Position numbers and translations under genes: made by a program. Shown here one piece after another: positions 1 to 7,363 of a stretch of 13,203 bases of DNA. Source of the stretch: VGCC01 sp964495555 (GTDB lineage Bacteria; Actinomycetota; Actinomycetes; S36-B12); the NCBI GenBank assembly GCA_964495555.1, contig CAZBWA010000050.1, positions 1 to 13,203 on the forward strand, read 5' to 3'. The notes under the pieces are model-generated. The model was not told the DNA's origin. It ran no database searches and worked only from the letters and a program-made list of their open reading frames with translations. Every line of letters begins with the position of its first letter. The stretch's first letter is position 1.

Positions 1-130
1 CGGTGCCCTCGTCGGCGGGGCCACCTTGGTCGGTGCCCTCGTCGGCGGGGCCACCCTGGTCGGTGCCCTCATCGGCGGGGCCACCCTGGTCGGTGCCCTC
101 ATCGACGGGGCCACCCTCGTCGGTTCCTTC
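1..130. repeat. 30-bp tandem repeat, 4 copies plus a degenerate fragment, in the lipoprotein tail
   Basis: Units lie at 1-30, 31-60, 61-90 and 91-120, with a degenerate partial unit at 121-130. Each plus-strand unit begins CGGTGCCCTC. Units 1/2 differ at one base, units 2/3 at one, and units 3/4 at two. On the minus strand each unit encodes E-G-T-D-Q-G-G-P-A-D in the lipoprotein frame; the oldest-looking copy reads E-G-T-D-E-G-G-P-V-D. Copies become more alike towards the left edge, as expected for recent expansion by slippage or unequal exchange. The array probably continues outside the window. Confidence 0.95.
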
Positions 131-1765
131 CTCAACTCCAGAACCATCGACGAGGTCGTCCACGAACACCAGGAAGTCGGTGTCGACCTCCTCGGATTCG
201 GCCTCCACCTCCGTCACATCGAATTCCCCGGTCTCCGGGTCGAAGAAGAGTTCGGTCAAGTCGACCTCCCCGTCCTCGGTCTCCGGGTCGATGGCGTAGG
301 AGCCGAGAGGTTCCCCCTCCTCGTCGAACATGTCGACCGAGGCGACTCCGTCATCGTCGGTCTCGATGACGAGGGAGTTGTCGGCGTCCAAGTCGAAGGT
401 GGCGCCCCGGAGCCCGTTGGCGATCGACACCTGGGCCGTGCTTCCAGTAGCCGAGCTCGCGGCCACCGCGCCCGATTCATCCACCGAGAAAGTCGCCGCT
501 CCCGACTCGCCTGTGGGGGATTCCGCTCGCATGGTGATCCTCGGCTGACCCACCGAGTCGATGGACATGGTGACCGGAACGGTGGCCCCCGAGGGGTTCT
601 CCGTCGTAGCGCTGATCGCGTAGTCGGACACGAGCGCGGGATCGATGTCCACGATGGTGGACCCCGCCGTCAGGGTGTCACTGCGGATGTACCGCACCTC
701 CACGCCCTCCGGACGGGGCGCCGACGGGTCGGTCAGGTCGTAGGAGGTGCCGGCGACATCGAGTACGGCTCCCGCATTGGTGCTCGGATCGGGTGACGTC
801 ACCATGACGATTTGCTTCCCGGCGACGTTGCGACCCTTCTTGCGATTCTCTGCGAAGGGAGCCGGAGCCGGGAGCGCGCGGCTGTCCATCGGCGTCAACT
901 CGATCGTTCCCGTGCTACCTCCCCAGCCGTTGGTCGGCGCATTCGGTTCTGTGGTGCCACCCGCATAGGACCATGTCTCCTGATTGGGATCGACCATCAC
1001 CCGTTGCACGGTGCCCGGGTAGTTGTTGTCGTAGATGGAGATCGCCACCTGATCACCGACGAAGCTGACTCCCAAGGGAGTGACGGCGTGGCCGCCATCC
1101 TCGGAGTAGATGCCCAACGTGTAGCCGCTCCCATCCTCGAGACCGTCGATCAGCGCTGAGGCGATCTCCGTCGGGGTGAGTTCCTGGTAGGCCTTGTAGG
1201 CGCTGACCACGGGATCGAGGTACTGGGTCGCGAACCACATCTCGATCGCCGAGATGACATCGCCATCCTCGGGGTCGAGGTCGAACGTGGTTTGGGCCCC
1301 GGGATCGAGTTGATCGATGGCATCGTCTCCGCGGAAGAGTCGTGCGGAGAGGACCGCCATTCCCTCGCAGTGGCCGCCCGCCATGGATTCGTTGACCTGT
1401 GCAGCCCACTCCTGGGCGGCGGGGTACAGGACGCAGGAACTCCCGGACCCGCTCGCGCACACCTTCTTACGCCCGAAGAGGGCGATCATCTCCGTGGCTC
1501 CGATGGCACCGGGCTGCCCCCAGTTGGCGAAACCGAAGCCGTCGATGGCGGGGTCGAAACCGTTCGTGATGCAGAGCTCGCCGTCCGCCGAGTTGCAGTC
1601 GGGCAGGGGGTACCCGTCGGTGAAGTCCCCGCCCCCGGCCTCTTTCTCCTGGGAGGCCTCCGTGGGGGCGCTCTCCATCTCCGGCGAATCCGAGCCGCAG
1701 GCGGCGAGCACGCAGGCCAGCACAACTATGGGTGAAATTCGAGCGAGGGACCTGACAGTCCTCAT
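1..1765 (-). CDS. Secreted lipoprotein with papain-like cysteine-peptidase domain and acidic repeat tail (3' end beyond window)
   Basis: The frame is open from ATG at 1765 to the left edge (588 complete codons, no stop), so this is the N-terminal part of a longer protein. GGGAGGA lies 4 nt before the ATG. Residues 1-23 form a lipoprotein signal: basic start, hydrophobic core, lipobox L-A-A-C23, then G-S-D. Residues 50-260 look like a papain-fold domain: C133 in GGHCEGMAVLSARLF, H226 in GGHAVTPLG, and D246/N247 in ISIYDNNYPG, which is the order and spacing of a Cys-His-Asp/Asn triad. Further cysteines are C57, C65, C103 and C111. Residues 290-540 look beta-rich, become very acidic and include two DPET-G-E-D-TE segments. 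From about residue 546 a 10-residue repeat, consensus EGTDQGGPAD, runs off the edge. The cysteine-peptidase fold is inferred from motifs; peptidase activity is not shown. It is probably anchored on the outer face of the membrane, with the tail as stalk or spacer. Confidence 0.85.
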   Translation of the reverse strand, partial: MRTVRSLARISPIVVLACVLAACGSDSPEMESAPTEASQEKEAGGGDFTDGYPLPDCNSADGELCITNGFDPAIDGFGFANWGQPGAIGATEMIALFGRKKVCASGSGSSCVLYPAAQEWAAQVNESMAGGHCEGMAVLSARLFRGDDAIDQLDPGAQTTFDLDPEDGDVISAIEMWFATQYLDPVVSAYKAYQELTPTEIASALIDGLEDGSGYTLGIYSEDGGHAVTPLGVSFVGDQVAISIYDNNYPGTVQRVMVDPNQETWSYAGGTTEPNAPTNGWGGSTGTIELTPMDSRALPAPAPFAENRKKGRNVAGKQIVMVTSPDPSTNAGAVLDVAGTSYDLTDPSAPRPEGVEVRYIRSDTLTAGSTIVDIDPALVSDYAISATTENPSGATVPVTMSIDSVGQPRITMRAESPTGESGAATFSVDESGAVAASSATGSTAQVSIANGLRGATFDLDADNSLVIETDDDGVASVDMFDEEGEPLGSYAIDPETEDGEVDLTELFFDPETGEFDVTEVEAESEEVDTDFLVFVDDLVDGSGVEEGTDEGGPVDEGTDQGGPADEGTDQGGPADEGTDQGGPADEGT

Positions 1766-1881
1766 GGGGTCCTCCCATTTCAGCCGGGATCCCGGGCGGG
1801 AGGCCACAAGGAGGGTAAACCGCGATTTCGGAAAAAGCCAGTTGTTCCGCTCGGAGGTTCGATCTGCCATGCTCGCGGGCC
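1766..1881. promoter_or_regulatory. Divergent intergenic region between lipoprotein and antiporter genes
   Basis: This 116-bp stretch must carry promoters for both flanking genes. For the lipoprotein (minus strand), TACCCT at 1817-1812 is a candidate -10 box, giving a leader of about 40 nt that contains the GGGAGGA ribosome site. No good -35 was found. For the antiporter (plus strand), CATGCT at 1868-1873 lies 8 nt before the ATG and is a weak -10 candidate; no convincing ribosome site precedes that ATG. A perfect 12-bp palindrome, CCGGGATCCCGG (1784-1795), lies in the lipoprotein leader but may be chance in GC-rich DNA. Individual boxes are tentative. Confidence 0.35.
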
Positions 1882-3051
1882 ATGGCCCAGGACCTGATCT
1901 CGCTGCTCGTGATCGCCGGCATCGCCGCGGCCAGTCCCCTGATCATCGGCCTCACCCGCATCCGAGTCCCCGATGTGGTGCTGCTCATCGCCGGTGGTGT
2001 GATCTTCGGGCCCTCGGTCCTGGGGTGGATCACGGTCGATCGTCCGATCGCCCTCCTAGCCGAGCTCGGACTGGCGATGCTGTTCCTGCTCGCCGGTATG
2101 GAGATCAGTAGCAGCACCATGCGTGGACGCGCTGGGCGCCTGGGGGCGATCTCCTGGTTCGCCTCGATGGGGCTTGCCGCGGTGCTCGCCCTCACACTCG
2201 CCTACTTCGACGTCATCGCCGACGGCCTGGGTGTGATGGTGGCCTTGACCTCGACCGCGTTCGGGACCTTGCTGCCGATCATGCGCGATTCCGGACTCCT
2301 GGACACGAAGTTCGGCCGACTGTTCCTGCCGGCGGGTGCATGGGGGGAACTCGGCCCGATCATCGCCATCTCGATCCTGCTCGGAACAAAGTCGACCTGG
2401 CTCGGTCTCCTCACCCTCGTGGCCTTCATCGTCATCGCCTTGGTGGTCGCCCTCGTCCCATCACGGATGAAGTCGAAGCGTCTCGCTGCGATCATCGCCC
2501 GCGGCGAGCACACGAGCTCCCAAACGTCGATCCGGTTGATCGTCCTGTTGGTAGTGCTGTTGCTGACTGTCGCGTCACGCTTCCAGCTCGACACGGTCCT
2601 CGGTGCATTCGCGGCGGGTCTCATCCTGCGCCGGCTCACACCCGAGGACGATGCGGAGCGCCTCCTCCCGAAAATCGAAGCAATCGCCTTCGGAGTCCTG
2701 ACCCCGGTGTTCTTCGTCGTCTCCGGCGCCAAGCTCGATCTCGGTGCGATCCTGACGGCTCCGCAGCTCCTGGCCCTGTTCTTCGTCCTCATCGTGATCG
2801 TGCGGGCGCTTCCCGCGCTGGTTCTATACCGCCGGGAGATTCCCGACCTCAGGGAACGGTTCGGCTTCTCGCTGTATCTGGCAGTCGGCCTTCCGATGAT
2901 CGTCGCGGTCACCACATTGCAGCTCGAGGCGGGCATCATGCGCCCGGCGACGGCCGCGGCCCTCGTCGGTGCAGGTGTGGTGACGGTGATCGTGCTACCG
3001 CTGCTCGCCGCGGCGCTGACGCGCAGGGCCGCCGAGGGCGTGCAGTCCTAG
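1882..3051 (+). CDS. CPA2-type cation:proton antiporter (Na+/H+ exchanger family membrane domain)
   Basis: This 389-residue integral membrane protein has about 10-12 hydrophobic segments and little else. It fits the Na+/H+ exchanger family (PF00999): IRVPDVVLLIAGGVIFGP (residues 27-44), ELGLAMLFLLAGMEI (61-75), LTSTAFGTLLPIMRDSGLL (122-140) and FGVLTPVFFVVSGAKLDL (270-287). Such proteins exchange Na+ or K+ for H+ across the cytoplasmic membrane for pH and salt balance. At the ion-site helix, where KefC-type relatives usually carry Gln-Asp or Asn-Asp, this protein reads AWGELGPI (153-160), so E156 is the likely ion-site acid. There is no C-terminal TrkA-N/RCK domain, so nucleotide gating as in KefB/KefC is unlikely. 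The ATG at 1882 has no clear ribosome site. The ion specificity is not determinable. Confidence 0.88.
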   Translation: MAQDLISLLVIAGIAAASPLIIGLTRIRVPDVVLLIAGGVIFGPSVLGWITVDRPIALLAELGLAMLFLLAGMEISSSTMRGRAGRLGAISWFASMGLAAVLALTLAYFDVIADGLGVMVALTSTAFGTLLPIMRDSGLLDTKFGRLFLPAGAWGELGPIIAISILLGTKSTWLGLLTLVAFIVIALVVALVPSRMKSKRLAAIIARGEHTSSQTSIRLIVLLVVLLLTVASRFQLDTVLGAFAAGLILRRLTPEDDAERLLPKIEAIAFGVLTPVFFVVSGAKLDLGAILTAPQLLALFFVLIVIVRALPALVLYRREIPDLRERFGFSLYLAVGLPMIVAVTTLQLEAGIMRPATAAALVGAGVVTVIVLPLLAAALTRRAAEGVQS

Positions 3052-3060
3052 GCTCGTTCC
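3049..3060 (+). promoter_or_regulatory. Leaderless-type -10 element TAGGCT overlapping the antiporter stop codon
   Basis: TAGGCT (3049-3054) matches the actinobacterial -10 pattern TAnnnT and is followed by exactly 6 nt and then the ATG at 3061. This places the expected transcription start at the A of the start codon. The first three bases are also the antiporter's TAG stop. There is no purine-rich ribosome site between 3030 and 3060, which favours leaderless translation. No -35 is evident. Inference from geometry only. Confidence 0.5.
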
Positions 3061-5511
3061 ATGACCCTGCCGGACCGGGCCCATGCCGTCATCATCGGCG
3101 GCGGCATCGTCGGGGCGAGCGTCGCCTATCACCTGACGAAGTTGGGTATCACCGACGTCGTGCTCATCGAACAGGGACAGCTGTCCTCCGGAACCACGTG
3201 GCATGCGGCGGGTCTCGTCGGCCAATTGCGCGCCACGGAGAGCGGTACTCGCCTGGTCCAGTACTCGGCACAGCTGTATGCGTCCTTGGAGGAGGAGACC
3301 GGGCTCGGGACGGGATGGAAGCAGTGCGGGGGAGTGACGGTCGCGCGAACCGCTGAGCGCATGGTCCAGCTGGAGCGCACCGCCGCCGCCGCGGCCGCCT
3401 ACAACCTCGAGTGCGAGATCCTCACTCCCGCCCAGGCCCTCGATCGCTACCCGATCCTGGAGACGTCGGATCTGCAGGGTGCGATCTGGCTGCCCCGGGA
3501 CGGCACGGCCAATCCGACCGACGTGACGCAGTCCCTGACCAAGGGTGCGCGCATGCGTGGCGCCCGGGTGTTCGAGCGGACGCGGGTGATCGGCGTCGAC
3601 GTCGTCGACGGTCGGGTGCGCGGGGTGCGCACCGATGCCGGGGATATCGAGGCGGAGATCGTCGTCAACTGCGCGGGTCAGTGGGCCAAGGCCGTGGGCG
3701 CCATGGCCGGAGTCAACGTCCCCCTCCACTCGGCGGAGCACTTCTACGTCGTGACCGAATTCATCGACGGTGTCCGCAGGGACATGCCCATCCTGCGCGA
3801 CCCCGACGGCTACACCTATATGAAGGAGGAGGTCGGTGGACTCGTCGTCGGGGGGTTCGAGCCGGTGGCCAAACCCTGGGTCTCTCCGGACGAGATCCCG
3901 TACCCCTTCGAGTTCCAGTTACTCGACGAGGACTGGGATCACTTCGCCATCTTGATGGAGAGTGCGTTGCATCGCGTGCCGGTGCTGCAGACCACGGGGA
4001 TCAAGAAGTTCTACAACGGACCGGAGAGTTTCACCCCGGACAACCAGTTCATCCTCGGTGAGTCACCCGAGGTGGAGAACTTCTTCGTCGCAGCTGGTTT
4101 CAACTCCGTCGGCATCGCCTCGGCCGGGGGCGCGGGCCGCGCGTTGGCGGAGTGGATCGTCAGTGGCGAGCCGCAGAGTGATCTCGTCGGCGTCGATATC
4201 CGTCGGTTCGCGCCGTTCAACGGCAACAACCAGTGGCTGCGCGCACGTGTGGGAGAGGTGCTCGGCCTGCACTACGCGATCCCGTGGCCCAACCGCGAGT
4301 TCGAGACCGCGCGGCCCTTCCGCCGGTCGCCCGTGCATGCGCAGGTCCGGGCGGCGAATGCGAACTTCGGATCCCGTTTCGGCTGGGAGCGGCCCAACTT
4401 CTTCGCCCCCGCCGGGCAGGCCCCGGTGATCGAATACTCCTGGGGCAAGCAGAACTGGATCCCCTGGGTCGACGCCGAACAGCGTGCGACGCGGGAGGCG
4501 GTCGCTCTGTTCGACCAGACATCCTTCGGAAAGCTGCTGGTGCAGGGGCGTGACGCTGAGGAACTCCTTCAGTGGCTGTGCACTAATGATGTCGCGGTGC
4601 CGGTGGGTCGCACCGTCTACACCGGAGTCCTGAACTCACGAGGCACGTACGAGGCGGATGTCACACTCACGCGATTGGCGCATGACTCCTACCTCTGGGT
4701 CACCAGTTCTGCGTCGGTGATCCGCGACCGATCGTGGATCGAACGGCATATCCGTGATGACCAGCATGTGAGTGTCACAGATGTCAGCGGCCAGTATGCG
4801 GTGCTCGGTGTCATGGGACCGCGCTCGCGCGAGTTGCTGCAGTCGATCTCGCGTGCCGACTTCTCGCACGAGGCATTCCCGTTCGCCACATCACGCGAGG
4901 TGGACCTCGGCTTCGCAACTGCGCGCGCCACGCGGATCACCTACGTCGGCGAAGTGGGCTGGGAGCTCTACATCCCAGCGGAGTTCGCGGTGGGTGTCTT
5001 CGACCTCCTCGTCGAGAAAGGTGCGGACCTCGGTCTCGCACACGCCGGGTACTACGCGATCAACGCCCTCCGGCTGGAGAAGGGCTACCGCGCCTTCGGC
5101 CCCGAGCTCAACCCCGACATCGGTCCCGTCGAGGCGGGACTGCTCTTTGCGACGAAGCTGCGCACCGACATCGACTTCCTCGGCCGGGCGGCTGTCGAGC
5201 AGACGCGAGCCGAGGGTCCGCGACGTCGCATCGTCTCGTTCACCCTGTCCGATCCCGACACGATGATGTGGGGTGGGGAGTTGCTGCTGCGCGATGGTGT
5301 GGGCACCGGGCAAGTGAGTTCTGCCGCGTTCGCGACGACCACGAACGCGTCCGTGGGACTGGCCTTCGTGTGGTCACCTGATGGTGCCGTGGTCTCCGAG
5401 GAGTACCTGACCACGGGACGGTGGCAGGTCAATGCCAGCGGACGCTTGGTCGATGTGACGATCTCGCTCGCTGCCCCGTACGACCCGGGGAACGCGCGTA
5501 TCCGCTCCTGA
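3061..5511 (+). CDS. FAD-dependent oxidoreductase fused to GcvT-like folate domain (dimethylglycine/sarcosine dehydrogenase-oxidase type)
   Basis: This 816-residue cytoplasmic enzyme has the full length of the dimethylglycine oxidase/dehydrogenase family. Residues 1-380 are a DAO-type FAD domain: G13-G-G-I-V-G18 dinucleotide loop, E37 at the end of strand 2, and H48 in GTTWHAAGL, the position where family members bind FAD covalently. By recalled alignment with Arthrobacter dimethylglycine oxidase, H227 (EHFYV) and Y251/Y253 match its substrate-site His and Tyr. Residues 380-430 bridge to a GcvT domain (about 430-715). There D533 in YEADVTLTRL aligns with the folate-site Asp, and LRLEKGYRAFGPEL (670-683) is a family signature. 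A GcvT C-terminal barrel follows (about 720-812). The expected reaction is oxidative N-demethylation with transfer of the carbon to tetrahydrofolate as 5,10-methylene-THF. Dimethylglycine, sarcosine or another N-methyl amine are all possible substrates. It starts 9 nt after the antiporter and ends facing the permease gene. Confidence 0.9.
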   Translation: MTLPDRAHAVIIGGGIVGASVAYHLTKLGITDVVLIEQGQLSSGTTWHAAGLVGQLRATESGTRLVQYSAQLYASLEEETGLGTGWKQCGGVTVARTAERMVQLERTAAAAAAYNLECEILTPAQALDRYPILETSDLQGAIWLPRDGTANPTDVTQSLTKGARMRGARVFERTRVIGVDVVDGRVRGVRTDAGDIEAEIVVNCAGQWAKAVGAMAGVNVPLHSAEHFYVVTEFIDGVRRDMPILRDPDGYTYMKEEVGGLVVGGFEPVAKPWVSPDEIPYPFEFQLLDEDWDHFAILMESALHRVPVLQTTGIKKFYNGPESFTPDNQFILGESPEVENFFVAAGFNSVGIASAGGAGRALAEWIVSGEPQSDLVGVDIRRFAPFNGNNQWLRARVGEVLGLHYAIPWPNREFETARPFRRSPVHAQVRAANANFGSRFGWERPNFFAPAGQAPVIEYSWGKQNWIPWVDAEQRATREAVALFDQTSFGKLLVQGRDAEELLQWLCTNDVAVPVGRTVYTGVLNSRGTYEADVTLTRLAHDSYLWVTSSASVIRDRSWIERHIRDDQHVSVTDVSGQYAVLGVMGPRSRELLQSISRADFSHEAFPFATSREVDLGFATARATRITYVGEVGWELYIPAEFAVGVFDLLVEKGADLGLAHAGYYAINALRLEKGYRAFGPELNPDIGPVEAGLLFATKLRTDIDFLGRAAVEQTRAEGPRRRIVSFTLSDPDTMMWGGELLLRDGVGTGQVSSAAFATTTNASVGLAFVWSPDGAVVSEEYLTTGRWQVNASGRLVDVTISLAAPYDPGNARIRS

Positions 5512-5528
5512 CCCGCAGACCGGACATG

Positions 5529-5561
5529 CAGAAGGGGGCGGCCGACGGCCGCCCCCTTCTG
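5529..5561. terminator. Strong GC-rich hairpin between convergent genes, probable bidirectional terminator
   Basis: Two perfectly complementary 15-nt arms (5529-5543 and 5547-5561) flank a 3-nt GAC loop. The hairpin lies in the 55-bp gap between the oxidoreductase stop (5511) and the permease stop (5567), so it can serve both convergent transcripts. Neither side has a U-run, which is common for actinobacterial hairpin terminators. Termination is inferred from stem quality and position. Confidence 0.85.
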
Positions 5562-5566
5562 GTCGA

Positions 5567-7234
5567 TCAGGAGTTGGGTGGTTGGTGATAGCCCTTGTGC
5601 TCGTGCTCGAGGGCGATCTCGTCCGCTGACGTCACACCGGCCGGGAGGTCGATGGTGGTCTTCGGACCCGTGAACCACTTCTTCGCCGACAGGTGCCAAC
5701 CAATCCACAGCAGCAGGAGCGAGCCCAGCGTGAGGATCGGTGCGTAGTTGACGAACTTCCAGTCGAAGGGGATCTCCTCCGCACTCGGAGAGTTGTTCAA
5801 CCAGCGCAACCAGCCCGGTGTACCCGCCGGAGTGAAGGGCAGGATGAAGTAGACGGACACGATCACGATCTCGATACACGCGATCGGCGCCATCCACTTC
5901 CACTTGTTGCCCAGATTCCACGGCCCCTGCTTGAACGAATCACCGGCGCGCCAGCGCAGGTAGATCGGAACCAGGAAGGCCAGGTACAGGCCGATGACCG
6001 CCACCGACACGACCGCGTAGAAGGCGGTCGGCACGATGATGGGTGCCTCCTCGGTGCCGATGTTGACCTCGACGAGGGCCGGCAGGGTGATGAGGATGCC
6101 GATGACCGCGGCCAGGATCACGGCATTGCCGGGGACCTGGTTCTTGGTCAACTTCGCCCAGTACTTCGCACCGGGCACCGCACCGTCACGGCTGAATGCG
6201 TAGGTCATGCGGCTGGTGCTCGTCATGCACGCCATCGAGCAGAAGAACTGCCCGATCGCCGCGATGAGCAACACCGCACCCGCCCACTTGGCGTCCAAGG
6301 CCTGAGCGAAGATCACCGCGACGCCACCGCCGCCGGCGGTCACCGCCTCGGGATCCTGCACCGCGTACAAGAACGCCAGCAGGAGGATCCAGCCACCGAT
6401 CGCCGAGTAGAAGATCGAGCGCCAGATGCCCTTCGCGGCACCGTCCGCAGCACCCTGGGTCTCCTCGGAGAGGTGCGCGGAGGCGTCGAAGCCGGTGATC
6501 GTGTACTGGGTCAGGAGGAAGCCCAGCGGGAGTACAACGAACCAGAATCCGAGTCCCTCGGTGGATCCGAGGTCCAGGCCGCCGGTGTTGTTGACCCGCA
6601 TCGTGAACATGTCGCTGATGCTCATGTGCTGCTCGGGGAGCACCACGAGGATCACCACGATGACGGCGGCGCCGATCACGTGCCACCACACCGAGACGTT
6701 GTTCAGGACCGCCATGAGATGCCCGCTGAAGATGTTCAGGACGGACACCGCGACGAGCACCAGGATGAACATGATGAATACGCGCTGCAGGGAGTACCCG
6801 GCAGCCCAGGATTCACTCAGGGACATCAGGGCCAGGTCGAGGAACGTCGCGCACCCGTAGGACACGGACGCGATGACCGCGAGCAGGCCGATCAGGTTCA
6901 GCCAGCCGGTGTAGTACCCCGCCTTAGCCCCGCCGAGCTTCGACGCCCACCAGTAGATGCCACCTGAGGTGGGGTAGGCCGAGACCAGCTCGGACATGCA
7001 GAAGCCGATGATCAGGATGAAGACCGAGATCAGGGGCCAGCCGATGGAGATGGCGATCGGTCCGCCGTTGTTCCAGGCCTGGCCGAAGGTGGTGAAGCAC
7101 CCGGCCAGGATCGAGATGATGGAAAAGGAGATCGCAAAGTTCGAGAATCCCGACCAGTTGCGCTTGAGCTCCTGCTTGTACCCGAGTTCGGCGAGTCTTC
7201 GCTCGTCCGCGTTCATCTGTGACAGGTCTGCCAT
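5567..7234 (-). CDS. APC-superfamily amino acid/amine permease
   Basis: This 555-residue membrane protein has about 12 predicted helices. After a charged N-terminus it reads FSNFAISFSIISILAGCFTTF (residues 30-50, quoted for position only); the APC signature SAYPTSGGIYWWASKLGG (85-102) and GFDASAHLSEET (248-259) follow. These are typical of the amino acid/choline (ACT) branch that includes GABA, choline and ethanolamine-type permeases. It would import an amino acid or amine, probably by proton symport. I chose the ATG at 7234 over one 27 nt upstream because GAGGAGGA lies 5 nt before it, and MADLSQMNADERRLAELGY is the usual family start. It lies 129 bp downstream of the kinase-like gene on the same strand. 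It is therefore likely to supply the substrate for the divergent ligase operon; the substrate is inferred from neighbours, not from sequence. Confidence 0.9.
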   Translation of the reverse strand: MADLSQMNADERRLAELGYKQELKRNWSGFSNFAISFSIISILAGCFTTFGQAWNNGGPIAISIGWPLISVFILIIGFCMSELVSAYPTSGGIYWWASKLGGAKAGYYTGWLNLIGLLAVIASVSYGCATFLDLALMSLSESWAAGYSLQRVFIMFILVLVAVSVLNIFSGHLMAVLNNVSVWWHVIGAAVIVVILVVLPEQHMSISDMFTMRVNNTGGLDLGSTEGLGFWFVVLPLGFLLTQYTITGFDASAHLSEETQGAADGAAKGIWRSIFYSAIGGWILLLAFLYAVQDPEAVTAGGGGVAVIFAQALDAKWAGAVLLIAAIGQFFCSMACMTSTSRMTYAFSRDGAVPGAKYWAKLTKNQVPGNAVILAAVIGILITLPALVEVNIGTEEAPIIVPTAFYAVVSVAVIGLYLAFLVPIYLRWRAGDSFKQGPWNLGNKWKWMAPIACIEIVIVSVYFILPFTPAGTPGWLRWLNNSPSAEEIPFDWKFVNYAPILTLGSLLLLWIGWHLSAKKWFTGPKTTIDLPAGVTSADEIALEHEHKGYHQPPNS

Positions 7235-7363
7235 CCGGTCCTCCTCAGTCTGTGTCCGCACAGCCTCCGGTGGGGGGCACTGTATGAGGGGGAGTGTCCT
7301 CGTGTGAGGGTTTTTGTGATGTTCGACACGCGGGACGGATGGGGAGGAAGTCGACCAGGGGGA
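7235..7363 (-). promoter_or_regulatory. Kinase-permease intergenic region with possible permease promoter
   Basis: The 129-bp gap is long enough for a separate permease promoter. TACAGT at 7284-7279 (minus) fits TAnnnT and would give a leader of roughly 38 nt containing the permease's GAGGAGGA ribosome site. No recognisable -35 was found. A short CCTC-GTGT-GAGG hairpin (about 7297-7308) lies just upstream but is too small to interpret. No small gene is convincing here. Confidence 0.3.

Noticed and set aside
1..130. 30-bp repeats as a CRISPR array
   Set aside because: The units are directly adjacent with no spacers and are in frame within a coding sequence.
26..796. Long plus-strand open frame opposite the lipoprotein gene
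   Set aside because: It lies antisense to a frame that has a signal peptide, lipobox and catalytic-type motifs. Its Gly/Val/Arg-rich translation is the usual shadow of GC-rich coding DNA.
1784..1795. 12-bp palindrome CCGGGATCCCGG as an operator
   Set aside because: It is a single short GC-rich palindrome with no second copy or known binding-site match, so it is only mentioned with the intergenic region.
5085..5921. Minus-strand frame spanning the convergent gap
   Set aside because: It overlaps two genes with strong family motifs and crosses the terminator hairpin; its translation shows no recognisable domain.
7297..7316. Small CCTC-GTGT-GAGG hairpin followed by TTTTT as a plus-strand terminator
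   Set aside because: The 4-bp stem is too weak and no plus-strand gene ends nearby.
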